From JAFEBO01 sp036392375 (GTDB lineage Bacteria; Planctomycetota; Phycisphaerae; Phycisphaerales; UBA1924): a stretch of DNA of 64,000 nucleotides. Position 1 is the stretch's first letter, and each line of letters starts with the position of its first letter. Location of the stretch: the NCBI GenBank assembly GCA_036392375.1, contig DASVYC010000083.1:109061-173060 (forward strand), in the 5' to 3' direction. Under the pieces are notes generated by a model. The model ran no database searches and was not told the origin of the DNA. It saw only the letters and a program-made list of their open reading frames with translations. Below, piece after piece: positions 32,120 to 39,920 of this stretch. Position numbers and translations under genes: made by a program.

Positions 32120-32947
32120 TCACCGCCCCGGCTCGGCGCTGGCCGAGGCCTTCTCGACGGGCTTGGCGTTGGGGGCTGTGGGGGCGTTGGGGGCGTCGGT
32201 GGGCTTGGTCGCCTTGGAATCGGCGCTGGAGAGGCGGACGTCCACGGTCGGGCTCAGGCCAGAGGTGATCTGAAACTTGCGGAACGTGGCCTGGTCGATC
32301 TTGGTGGTGTCGATGTACGCGAGGTCGGGGCGATCGAGCAGATTGCAGTCGCCGAGCCTGGAAAGAAAGTCGGTGACGTCGGTGTTCTTCTGGGCGATGC
32401 CGTTGATCGTGAGCGTGTACTCGAAGCGCGGGGCACGGACGGGCTGCTTGGAATCGGCCTTCTTGTCGTCCTTCTTGGCGTCGGTCAGAGACTTGACGGC
32501 GGGCTTGGCGTTCTTGTCCTTGGGCTCTTCCTTGGGCGGGTCAATGCGCTTGGACTTGAGCTCCATCTCGACGAACGCGATCGAGTTGTCGGGGCAGCGG
32601 CTCACGATCTGCTCCAGCATGGTGCTGCGGGGGATGCGCTCGGTCAGGGCCGTGGTGATCTCGGCTTTGTCGAGCATCTGCGCCCGCTGGGCCTCGAGGG
32701 CCTTGAGCTGCTCGATCTTCTTGGCTTCCTGGGCGTAGAGCTCGTTCACTTGGCTCTGCTGGGCCCGCACGGATTCCCAGCGCCGAGTGGTCACGAAGAA
32801 CGCGGCGATCACGCCCGCCATGACCACAGCAAACAGGAACAGCGCCATCGCGTTGGCACGGGCCGAGCTCTGGCGCTCGACGTAATCCTCGGGCAGGAAG
32901 CTCGCGTTGGCTGGCGCCTCGTTGTTCTGCTTCAGAAACGGGTTCAT
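32120..32947 (-). CDS. pilN: PilN-like inner membrane alignment protein
   Basis: The product is 275 residues. The conserved PilN cytoplasmic peptide is MNPFLKQNNEAPANASFLPE, like the INLLP motif region that binds PilM. A membrane segment at about 34-52 (MALFLFAVVMAGVIAAFFV) and a coiled coil with EAKKIEQLKALEAQRAQML follow. The periplasmic domain (RFEYTLTINGIAQKNTDVTDF) is interrupted by a Lys/Asp/Pro-rich insert of about 35 residues (KEEPKDKNAKPAVKSLTDAK), and the tail is Ala/Pro-rich. Located 38 bp after pilM and before pilO. Confidence 0.85.
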   Translation of the reverse strand: MNPFLKQNNEAPANASFLPEDYVERQSSARANAMALFLFAVVMAGVIAAFFVTTRRWESVRAQQSQVNELYAQEAKKIEQLKALEAQRAQMLDKAEITTALTERIPRSTMLEQIVSRCPDNSIAFVEMELKSKRIDPPKEEPKDKNAKPAVKSLTDAKKDDKKADSKQPVRAPRFEYTLTINGIAQKNTDVTDFLSRLGDCNLLDRPDLAYIDTTKIDQATFRKFQITSGLSPTVDVRLSSADSKATKPTDAPNAPTAPNAKPVEKASASAEPGR

Positions 32948-32985
32948 GCGTGGGCTCCGGTGCGGTCGGGAAACGAGGCGTGCGT

Positions 32986-34113
32986 TTACAGGTCGGCGGG
33001 GCAGTGACAGAGACCAAGGGCCACGCCGAAGCCGGGTTGAGGTTGCTTCAGGTCCACGCCCTGGGCCGGCTCGCTGCCGGTGCGGGCGACCTTGGCGAGC
33101 GGGTCGGCGAGGCGGGCGTTGAGGCCCACCGACTGGGCCACGGACTTCGCGAAGGCGTTGTGCTTGCTCTCGCCGCCCAGGAAGACCGCACGCTCGACGC
33201 GCTTGCCGCTGAACATCGCGTCGTGGTATCGGAGGCTCATGCGGATCTCGTCGGCGAGGATCTCGAGCGGCTCGTGCAGGTCGATGCCCGAGTCGTTGGC
33301 GGACGGCGCGCTCTTGAGGAACGCCATGCCCTCGCCCGCCGCGGGCTTGGTCGGGGCGAACTCCTCGAGCTCGTGGCGTGCCTTGCGTGCCTGCGTGAGA
33401 GGGCAGCGGAGCTGCTTGGCGACGGCGCGGTCGAGGCTGCGGCCACCGACCTCGATGACGCGCTCAAAGACGATGTCCTTGCCGTGGGTGATCATCGCCT
33501 TGGTGGTGTGGGCCCCGAAGTCGAGGTAGAGCGTGGGAGCGGCGGATTCCTCACCGGCGGCGATCTCGAACGCCTTCTCGGCGGCGACGAACTCGCTGTG
33601 CATGCCGACGGGCTCGAGGCCGCCCTTGCGGGTGGACTGCACCATGTGCTGCACCGCCGCCCGGGCCGCTGCGTTCACGATCACCTCGGTCTTCGCTCCT
33701 CCAGCGGGGACTTCGATGTGACGCAGGACCAGGGCCGCGGGGTCGACGCCGCACTGCTGACCGACGGCGGCGGCGATGAGCTGGCTCAGCGGGATGCCGT
33801 CGACCTTCTGCACCTGCAGGTGCTTGCAGAAGAGCTGCCACGAAGGCAGCGAGAGCATGATGCGTTTGCCCTTGAAGCCGCCCTTCTTGATGAGCTTGGG
33901 GAGCTGCTGGAGCTGGAAGTCCAGCCGCTTGGCGTGATCGCCCTCGAGCTCGTCGGGGGTGTCGATCTGGGCGGCGGCGATGAGCGTGGGCACGGGTCCG
34001 GGCTGGACCTGGATCAGCTTCATCGAACCGACGCCGAGATCCACGCCGATCGCCGGCGAGAGCTGCTTCATCAGTCCGACGGAGTTGAGTTTGCGTAGCA
34101 ATTCGAGCGACAT
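32986..34113 (-). CDS. pilM: PilM, actin-like pilus assembly ATPase
   Basis: The product is 375 residues. GVDLGVGSMKLIQVQ near residue 23 is the first phosphate loop of the FtsA/PilM actin fold. PTLYLDFGAHTTKAMIT is the second and AVFLGGESKHN the adenosine motif. It is first in the operon pilM-pilN-pilO-orf-pilB. The ATG at 34113 has GGGAGGGAT about 10 nt upstream; an in-frame start at 34167 adds only low-complexity sequence. The window edge carries the start of a second PilM-like gene (1-384). Confidence 0.9.
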   Translation of the reverse strand: MSLELLRKLNSVGLMKQLSPAIGVDLGVGSMKLIQVQPGPVPTLIAAAQIDTPDELEGDHAKRLDFQLQQLPKLIKKGGFKGKRIMLSLPSWQLFCKHLQVQKVDGIPLSQLIAAAVGQQCGVDPAALVLRHIEVPAGGAKTEVIVNAAARAAVQHMVQSTRKGGLEPVGMHSEFVAAEKAFEIAAGEESAAPTLYLDFGAHTTKAMITHGKDIVFERVIEVGGRSLDRAVAKQLRCPLTQARKARHELEEFAPTKPAAGEGMAFLKSAPSANDSGIDLHEPLEILADEIRMSLRYHDAMFSGKRVERAVFLGGESKHNAFAKSVAQSVGLNARLADPLAKVARTGSEPAQGVDLKQPQPGFGVALGLCHCPADL

Positions 34114-34466
34114 GCGCCGCGATCCCTCCCGCGCCGGTGCATCCGGCTCCGAAGGGATCGACGGCAAGAGGTGCGCACTTCAACCCCGCCCGCGCGGCGA
34201 CGGCGTCCGGAGGTTCTCAGGCCGTGCTTGGACGCCACAACCCCTATCTGCCCCACCACCCAAGCGGGAGCTGCCCCCGCGCCAGGCCGGGCAAGCGCCA
34301 AGGACCGTTTACACCGCACAGGCGTCGCGCCCGGCACGTACGGACATCCCCTTCGCTGTGGGTGACGGCCGGGAGAGACTTTGGCGCAATCTGGGGTATT
34401 TTCCTTGCGTCCTGCGGATCGAGCCGCGAGAATGTCAGCCAGAGGCCGCTTCCTCGGGAATGCACG
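34114..34466. other. Intergenic region upstream of the pilus operon
   Basis: This region of about 350 bases between divergent genes must contain the promoter of pilM on one side and of the dockerin-like protein gene on the other. I found no clear -10/-35 pair, repeat or small gene. Confidence 0.4.
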
Positions 34467-35504
34467 ATGTTGAAGCGGATACGACGGGCGCTGAGCGCGT
34501 GGGTTGATTCGGTGGTCAGCGACGACGGCGAGCCGACGCGGCAGGAGCCTGCGGCACACCGGCTGGGCTGGTGGCTGGCGGCCGCGGTGGGCGGGTTAGT
34601 GGCGCTGGGTGGCGTCGCCTCGGCCGTGCGGGCCGAGGTCACGGCATTCGACGTCTTTTACAGCCATTACTACTACCAATTCTCCGGCACGCCGCCGACT
34701 TGGCCGTATTCCCGCTACTTCGCCGCACGGCTCACGACCGGGCCGGGCGATGTCGCCACCGCGTCACTCACGCTGCCCAACGCCACCACCGTGCTGCCCA
34801 TGGGCGCGATCGGGCCGGGGTCCTTCCTCTACCAGGAAGCCTTCTTCGAAGACGCGGGGCTGCTCGCGGCGTTTCCGGCTGGCGAGTACGTCTGCAATGC
34901 CGGCGGCGGAGCGCTCGGACCGGTCCAAGTTCAAGTGACCCGCAAGCCCGAGCCGTACTGGCCGGACGCCATCCCCGCGTACACGCCCGCCACGATCACC
35001 GCGATGCAGAACGCCAACGCGGGATTTGACCTTGGGCTTGAGTTCAACGCCTGGGCGGCGCCCGCGCCGGCGGACTTTGGCGTCAACTTTGTGATCGTCT
35101 ACGACGCGTTGTCGGGCGCCGTGGTGTACGCCGTGGGATTCAACGCCGCGGACACCTCGCATGCGGTCCCGGCGGGGACGCTGACGCCGGGGCGCATCTA
35201 CAACGCGTTCCTGTACTTTTCGAGCCGCTCGCAGATCTTCGACGGCGTGCTCAACCGCCTGGTCGCGTACGACTACGCGACCTACGCAACGCTCTCGACC
35301 GTGGCATGTGTCGGCGATCTCAATCGCGATTCCTTCGTCGATGACGCGGACTTCACGATCTTCGCGCCCGCGTACGACACCCTGTTGTGCGATGACCCGT
35401 TGATGCCGTTCGGTTGCCCCGCGGACCTGAACCGTGACGGCAGCGTGGACGACGGCGACTTTGTGATCTTCGTCGTTGCATACGACGCCCTGCTGTGTCC
35501 GTGA
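34467..35504 (+). CDS. Secreted protein with two C-terminal dockerin-like repeats
   Basis: The product is 345 residues. An unusually long N-terminal region of about 35 residues (MLKRIRRALSAWVDSVVSDD...) precedes a hydrophobic segment WWLAAAVGGLVALGGVASAV and AEVTAFDVFYSHYYYQFSG. The ectodomain of about 220 residues resembles in layout, not in detail, that of 5924-6898. The C-terminus has two modules, VGDLNRDSFVDDADF...LLC and CPADLNRDGSVDDGDF...LLC, with EF-hand-like loops and flanking Cys residues. The start has only a weak GGGAA upstream. Ectodomain function unknown. Confidence 0.78.
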   Translation: MLKRIRRALSAWVDSVVSDDGEPTRQEPAAHRLGWWLAAAVGGLVALGGVASAVRAEVTAFDVFYSHYYYQFSGTPPTWPYSRYFAARLTTGPGDVATASLTLPNATTVLPMGAIGPGSFLYQEAFFEDAGLLAAFPAGEYVCNAGGGALGPVQVQVTRKPEPYWPDAIPAYTPATITAMQNANAGFDLGLEFNAWAAPAPADFGVNFVIVYDALSGAVVYAVGFNAADTSHAVPAGTLTPGRIYNAFLYFSSRSQIFDGVLNRLVAYDYATYATLSTVACVGDLNRDSFVDDADFTIFAPAYDTLLCDDPLMPFGCPADLNRDGSVDDGDFVIFVVAYDALLCP

Positions 35505-35552
35505 GGTCTCCGCCCCCGGATTTCGGGCTCGCGCTGTTTGCCATCTCATCCG

Positions 35553-35590
35553 GGCCCGGACGGCGAGGTCTGATGCCGTCCGGGCCTTTG
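35553..35590 (+). terminator. Rho-independent terminator
   Basis: The 12-bp perfect stem GGCCCGGACGGC/GCCGTCCGGGCC (35553-35564 with 35575-35586) is followed by TTTGTGG. It ends the dockerin-like gene. Confidence 0.78.
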
Positions 35591-35736
35591 TGGTTTTGGG
35601 ATTTCCCGGGCCGGGGCCTTGATGTTTGCATGATGTTCGGATATCACAAACGCTACCATCGACGCTCACGGCCGCGACGGCCGATGTTGACCATCCGCCC
35701 CCGCACGACCGCGGGCGGCGACAGGAGTTGCGTGGA

Positions 35737-37185
35737 ATGCTGGGACGGATCTTCAAAGCCTACGACGTGCGCGGCACCTACCCGGATCTGCTGAACGAGA
35801 ACCTCGCGTGGCAGATCGGGTACGGGGCGAGCAAGTTCCTGCTCTCCGACGCCGCCGCGGGCGGCGAGACCAGCCCGATGATGAAGAACATCGTCGTCGG
35901 GCGCGACATGCGCACTAGCTCGCCCTCGCTCGCCAAGGCCCTGATCAAGGGGATCACCGACCAGGGCGGCAACGTCATCGATGTCGGGATGTGCGACACC
36001 TCGATGATCTACTTCGCGGTCAACCACCTCGATTGTGCCGGCGGCATCATGGTCACGGCCAGCCATAACCCGCCCAACTACAACGGGTTCAAGGTCTCGA
36101 AGCGCAAGGCCAAGCCGGTCGGCGAGGCCACCGGCCTGGGCGAGATCCGTAAGCAGGCTGCGATGGTCGACAAGCAGACGATGGTGCCCGCGGGGGGCCG
36201 CATCGAGCAGCGCGATCTGTGGCCGGCGTACTGCAAGCACGTCCGCTCGTTCCTGCACACCAAAGGCAAGCTCAAGGTCGTCATCGACGCCAGCAACGGC
36301 ATGGCGGGGACGATGATCCCCAAGGTCTTCGGCAAGGATTCGCCGCTGGGCGCCGCGCCGGGCCTCGAGATCATCCCGCTGCACTTTGAGAACACCAAGG
36401 GCCAGTTCGTGCACGAGCCGAACCCGCTGGTGGCCGCCAACATGAAGTGGACACAGGAGGCGGTGATCAAGCACAAGGCCGACGTGGGCTTCTGTTACGA
36501 CGGCGACGCCGACCGCTGCATGGCGGTGGACGAGAAGGGCAACATCGTCGGCTGCGATGTGCTCACGGCGCTGCTCGCCAAGTACTTCCTGGACAAAGAG
36601 CCCGGTGCGGCGATCGCGTACGACCTGCGCTCCACCAAGGCCGTGGCGGAGGACATCATCAAGCTCGGCGGGAGGCCGGTGCGGGGACGCGTCGGGCACG
36701 TCTTCATGAAGGGCGCCCTCGCCGAGAGCGGCGCGATCTTCGGCGGCGAGCTCTCGGGCCACTTCTACTTCCGCGACAACTTCAACGCCGACAGCGGCGC
36801 GATCGCGATGAGCGTGATCCTGACCATCCTCGCCGAGAGCAGCAAGAGCCTGAGCGAGCTCATCAAGCCCATCGCCCGCTACGCCCAGTCCGGCGAGATC
36901 AACTTCAACATCGAGGACAAGGACGGCGCCCTCGCTGAGATCAAGAAGCTCTACGGCCCCGGCTCCCCGGCCAACGGCACCGTCGACGAGCTCGACGGCG
37001 TGACGGTGGACTGCTTTAACGCCAAGGGCGACCGGTCGGCCGAGCTCAGCGGCTGGTGGGCCAACATCCGCAAGAGCAACACCGAGCCGCTTCTCCGACT
37101 GAACCTCGAAGCCAAGGACAAGAAAACGCTCGACAAGATGCTCGCGGCCCTGAGCCCGAAGCTGGGGCATCGAGTGGAGCATTAG
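35737..37185 (+). CDS. manB: Phosphomannomutase/phosphoglucomutase
   Basis: The product is 482 residues. It starts MLGRIFKAYDVRGTYP, has catalytic phosphoserine Ser109 in VTASHNPPNYNGFK, the metal loop DGDADRC at 255-261, the sugar-specificity loop GGELSGHFYF and a C-terminal phosphate-binding domain with EPLLRLNLEA. It interconverts hexose 6- and 1-phosphates, feeding GDP-mannose or UDP-glucose for glycan and exopolysaccharide synthesis, like Pseudomonas AlgC. AGGAG lies about 9 nt before the ATG. Whether mannose or glucose is preferred cannot be read from sequence. Confidence 0.92.
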   Translation: MLGRIFKAYDVRGTYPDLLNENLAWQIGYGASKFLLSDAAAGGETSPMMKNIVVGRDMRTSSPSLAKALIKGITDQGGNVIDVGMCDTSMIYFAVNHLDCAGGIMVTASHNPPNYNGFKVSKRKAKPVGEATGLGEIRKQAAMVDKQTMVPAGGRIEQRDLWPAYCKHVRSFLHTKGKLKVVIDASNGMAGTMIPKVFGKDSPLGAAPGLEIIPLHFENTKGQFVHEPNPLVAANMKWTQEAVIKHKADVGFCYDGDADRCMAVDEKGNIVGCDVLTALLAKYFLDKEPGAAIAYDLRSTKAVAEDIIKLGGRPVRGRVGHVFMKGALAESGAIFGGELSGHFYFRDNFNADSGAIAMSVILTILAESSKSLSELIKPIARYAQSGEINFNIEDKDGALAEIKKLYGPGSPANGTVDELDGVTVDCFNAKGDRSAELSGWWANIRKSNTEPLLRLNLEAKDKKTLDKMLAALSPKLGHRVEH

Positions 37186-37194
37186 AGGAAGAGA

Positions 37195-37300
37195 GGCACT
37201 TGGCACTAGGCATTGGGCGCTAGGGTCAAGACATTCGACATCGTTCATCGCTCCGCGCCTTATTGCTTTCCCCAGTGCCTAGTGCCCAGTGCCTAGTGCC
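37195..37300. repeat. Inverted GGCACTAGG/CCTAGTGCC repeat
   Basis: The left arm (37195-37225) is built from GGCACTxGG units, the right arm (37271-37300) from CCCAGTGCCTAGTGCC units repeated twice. They are complementary with a few mismatches around a 45-nt loop and end 6 nt before the KAP-like gene start. Confidence 0.65.
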
Positions 37301-37306
37301 TTCCTC

Positions 37307-38950
37307 ATGACCCTCAACGAACTTCTATCCCGGTTCGGACTCGCGGAGAATCCCTTCCGTGGTGAGGAGGCACGCAACGACGCGGTGTTCGCGCGGATGA
37401 CCGGGACGAACGGGGCGGGCGGCGCGAGCACCGAGCCCAAGCCCGCAGAAGCGTCCCCCGGCTCGGATCCGCTCGCGTTCGCGAAGCCCGGCACCGGCGC
37501 GTTCGCGCTACCGGCATTGACCGGCACGTTCCACTCCGACTTCGAGAAGATCCTGGGAGATCTGTCCCGACCCGCCACGGCGATCGTCTTCGGCGAGAAG
37601 GGCTCGGGCAAGACCGCGATCAGGCTGCAGCTCACCCGCGCGATCGATCTGCACAACACCCAGCACCCCGATCGGCGCGTGCTGCTCATCCCCTACGACG
37701 ACCTCAACGGCGTGCTCGATCGCCTGCACGCCCGGCTCAACGGCAAGACCCCGCTGGAGAGCTTCCAGAAGATCCGACTGGTCGATCACCTCGACGCGAT
37801 CTTCGCGTCGCTTGTGCCGCGGCTGGTGGACGCGACCCTCAACAAGACGGACCCCTCCGATCCTCTGCTGAGCGACGACGCGAAGAAGTCGCTCAAGAAG
37901 CTGGACGCGGGCTCGCGCCGCGATCTGCTGCTGCTCCAGGCGGTGTACGACCGACCCGATCAGGCAGACCTGCGAACAACGCAGCTTCGACGCAAGCTGG
38001 GGTTGTGGCTGCCCTGGTCGCGGGTGCTGTCTCATATGTCGGTGTGGCTGGGTTGGCTGCCGGCCGCGGGGGTGGTGTACTTGGCGAAGCTGCTGCCGGG
38101 GCCGGACGGCTGGAACGAGGTCGGCCCGGGTCCGGCGCTGTACGCGTTCCTGACGCTCCTGGGCTTGTGGCTGGTTGCGCTCGTGAAGCTCCTGGCGTGG
38201 GACCGGCTGGCGTTCAACCTGTTGGGCAAGCGGGTGCGCAAGCAGCTCCGGAGTGTGAGCCGCAGCGACACGTCCTACGCCCGCTCGCTCCGCCAGCTCG
38301 ACCCGGTGCTGCGTGACGAAGACAACCTGCCGATCACAGACTCGGACGAGGTGCGCTACAAGCTGCTCGATCGACTCCGCACCATCCTCCGCGCGATGGG
38401 GTACAACGGGCTGGTGATCATCGTCGACCGCGTGGACGAGCCGACGCTCATCAGCGGCGATTACGACCGCATGCGTGCCGTGGTCTGGCCGATGCTGAAC
38501 AACAAGTTCCTGCAGCAGGACGGCATGGGCGTGAAGATGCTCCTGCCGGTCGAGCTGCGGTACGCGCTCTACAAGGAATCGGCGGCGTTCTTCCAGGAGG
38601 CCCGCCTCGACAAGCAGAACATGGTGGACCGGCTGTCGTGGACGGGCGCGATGCTCTACGACCTGTGCGCCAGCCGCCTGCACGCGTGCCTGGCGCCGGG
38701 GGCGACGCCCCTGAGCCTGCTCGATCTGTTCAGCGAGGAAGTGACGCGGAGCGACCTGGTGGACGCGCTGGACCAGATGCATCAGCCGCGGGACGCGTTT
38801 AAGTTCCTGTACCGATGCCTGGCCGAACATTGCTCCAACGTCACCCGCGACGACAAGAACGTGCGGATCCCCAAGGCCGTGCTCGACATGGTGCGGAAGC
38901 AGGAAGCCGAGCGGGTGCAGCAGCTCTACCGCGGCATCCGCCCGGCGTGA
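37307..38950 (+). CDS. P-loop NTPase with intramolecular membrane hairpin (KAP-like)
   Basis: The product is 547 residues. The N-terminus LNELLSRFGLAENPF resembles that of ExeA-like ATPases. Walker A is GEKGSGKT at 96-103 and Walker B GLVIIVDRVDE near 367-377. Between them lie two strongly hydrophobic segments at about 247-265 (WLGWLPAAGVVYLAKLL) and 281-302 (LYAFLTLLGLWLVALVKLL). Insertion of two membrane helices into the P-loop domain is the hallmark of the KAP NTPase family (Kidins220/ARMS, PifA), which includes phage-exclusion proteins. No partner gene is obvious. Start at 37307 because the longer frame runs into the repeat. Assignment to KAP is by architecture only. Confidence 0.75.
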   Translation: MTLNELLSRFGLAENPFRGEEARNDAVFARMTGTNGAGGASTEPKPAEASPGSDPLAFAKPGTGAFALPALTGTFHSDFEKILGDLSRPATAIVFGEKGSGKTAIRLQLTRAIDLHNTQHPDRRVLLIPYDDLNGVLDRLHARLNGKTPLESFQKIRLVDHLDAIFASLVPRLVDATLNKTDPSDPLLSDDAKKSLKKLDAGSRRDLLLLQAVYDRPDQADLRTTQLRRKLGLWLPWSRVLSHMSVWLGWLPAAGVVYLAKLLPGPDGWNEVGPGPALYAFLTLLGLWLVALVKLLAWDRLAFNLLGKRVRKQLRSVSRSDTSYARSLRQLDPVLRDEDNLPITDSDEVRYKLLDRLRTILRAMGYNGLVIIVDRVDEPTLISGDYDRMRAVVWPMLNNKFLQQDGMGVKMLLPVELRYALYKESAAFFQEARLDKQNMVDRLSWTGAMLYDLCASRLHACLAPGATPLSLLDLFSEEVTRSDLVDALDQMHQPRDAFKFLYRCLAEHCSNVTRDDKNVRIPKAVLDMVRKQEAERVQQLYRGIRPA

Positions 38951-38953
38951 GCC

Positions 38954-39658
38954 TCAGCCGACAAGAACGCGAGCGAGTTCGCCCACGACCACCAACGCCC
39001 GCTTGAGCTCCCAATTCTGGTCGGCCCGTTCGCCGGTGGTGTTGCTGACGACTCGCAGTTCCGCGCCAGGAACTCCCAACCGTGCAGCGGCGAGCACGGC
39101 CGCGGCACCTTCCATCGCTTCGGCGATGGCGCCGGTTCGTTGCATCAACGCCGCGGCTCTCGTGTCAGTGCCCGAGCAGGTCGAGACCGTCGCGATCACG
39201 CCGCTGTGGGTTGCGAGTTGTCGCAGGAGCGTTCCAAGTTCGGGATGACACGCGACGGCGTCGCCTTCGATCGCGGTCGGGAACCCCAGGGCCGCCATCG
39301 GCTGCCAGGTCGCGCCGCCCTCGGACTCGACGCCCTCGTCGGCGAACACGGACCGTGTGGCGAGGACGGTGTCGCCGAGCGCGGCGGGCGAGCCGGGGAG
39401 CGTGCCGCAGACGCCGAGGTTGATCACCGCGCCGTACGTCGCTCGTGCCAGCGCGGCGGCGGTGGCCCCGGCGGCGTTGGCCTTGCCCACGCCAGTGACG
39501 ATCAGGTCCACGGCGTCGGCGATGGGTACGGGCGTCCAGAGCGGGAGCGGGTCGCGGTCGCCCGCGACGGCCCGGGCCTCGCTGGGCGCGGCGACCACGA
39601 GCAGCAACTTGGCATCGGGTGCCGTTTTTCTGACGAACTGACGGAGTTCGGGCGTCAT
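38954..39658 (-). CDS. mqnB: Futalosine hydrolase
   Basis: The product is 234 residues of the nucleoside phosphorylase fold. VTGVGKANAAGATAAAL, INLGVCGTLPGSPAALGD, FADEGVE, STCSGTDTRAA, EAMEGAAAVLAA and SNTTGERADQNWEL are the MqnB signatures, including the catalytic Glu in EAMEGA and Asp near the C-terminus. It removes hypoxanthine from futalosine in the alternative menaquinone pathway, so this organism probably makes menaquinone by the futalosine route. Other mqn genes are not in the window. It is convergent with the KAP-like gene, stops 3 bp apart. Confidence 0.9.
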   Translation of the reverse strand: MTPELRQFVRKTAPDAKLLLVVAAPSEARAVAGDRDPLPLWTPVPIADAVDLIVTGVGKANAAGATAAALARATYGAVINLGVCGTLPGSPAALGDTVLATRSVFADEGVESEGGATWQPMAALGFPTAIEGDAVACHPELGTLLRQLATHSGVIATVSTCSGTDTRAAALMQRTGAIAEAMEGAAAVLAAARLGVPGAELRVVSNTTGERADQNWELKRALVVVGELARVLVG

Positions 39659-39920
39659 AGTGCTTGGTCCGCCGGGTCGTTTCGGCTATGCTCCGATGAG
39701 ACGCGGAAGCCCCCGCGTCGGAGTCAGGGTACGAGTCGTCGCCCCGGTCGGCCCGGCCGCACGAGCGATGGACAACGAGGTCCGGAACAGCCGCAGCACT
39801 TTGCTCAACGCAAGACGGCCGAGCCGGTAGGACAACACGGAGGAGGCGACGGGAGGATTCACACCAACCGAACGCCGGACAGTCGATCCAACGGCACATG
39901 CCGAGTGCAGGAGACCGCCC

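Noticed and set aside
37195..37300. CRISPR-like repeats
   Set aside because: The units are an inverted pair of degenerate short blocks without regular unique spacers, and no cas genes are present.
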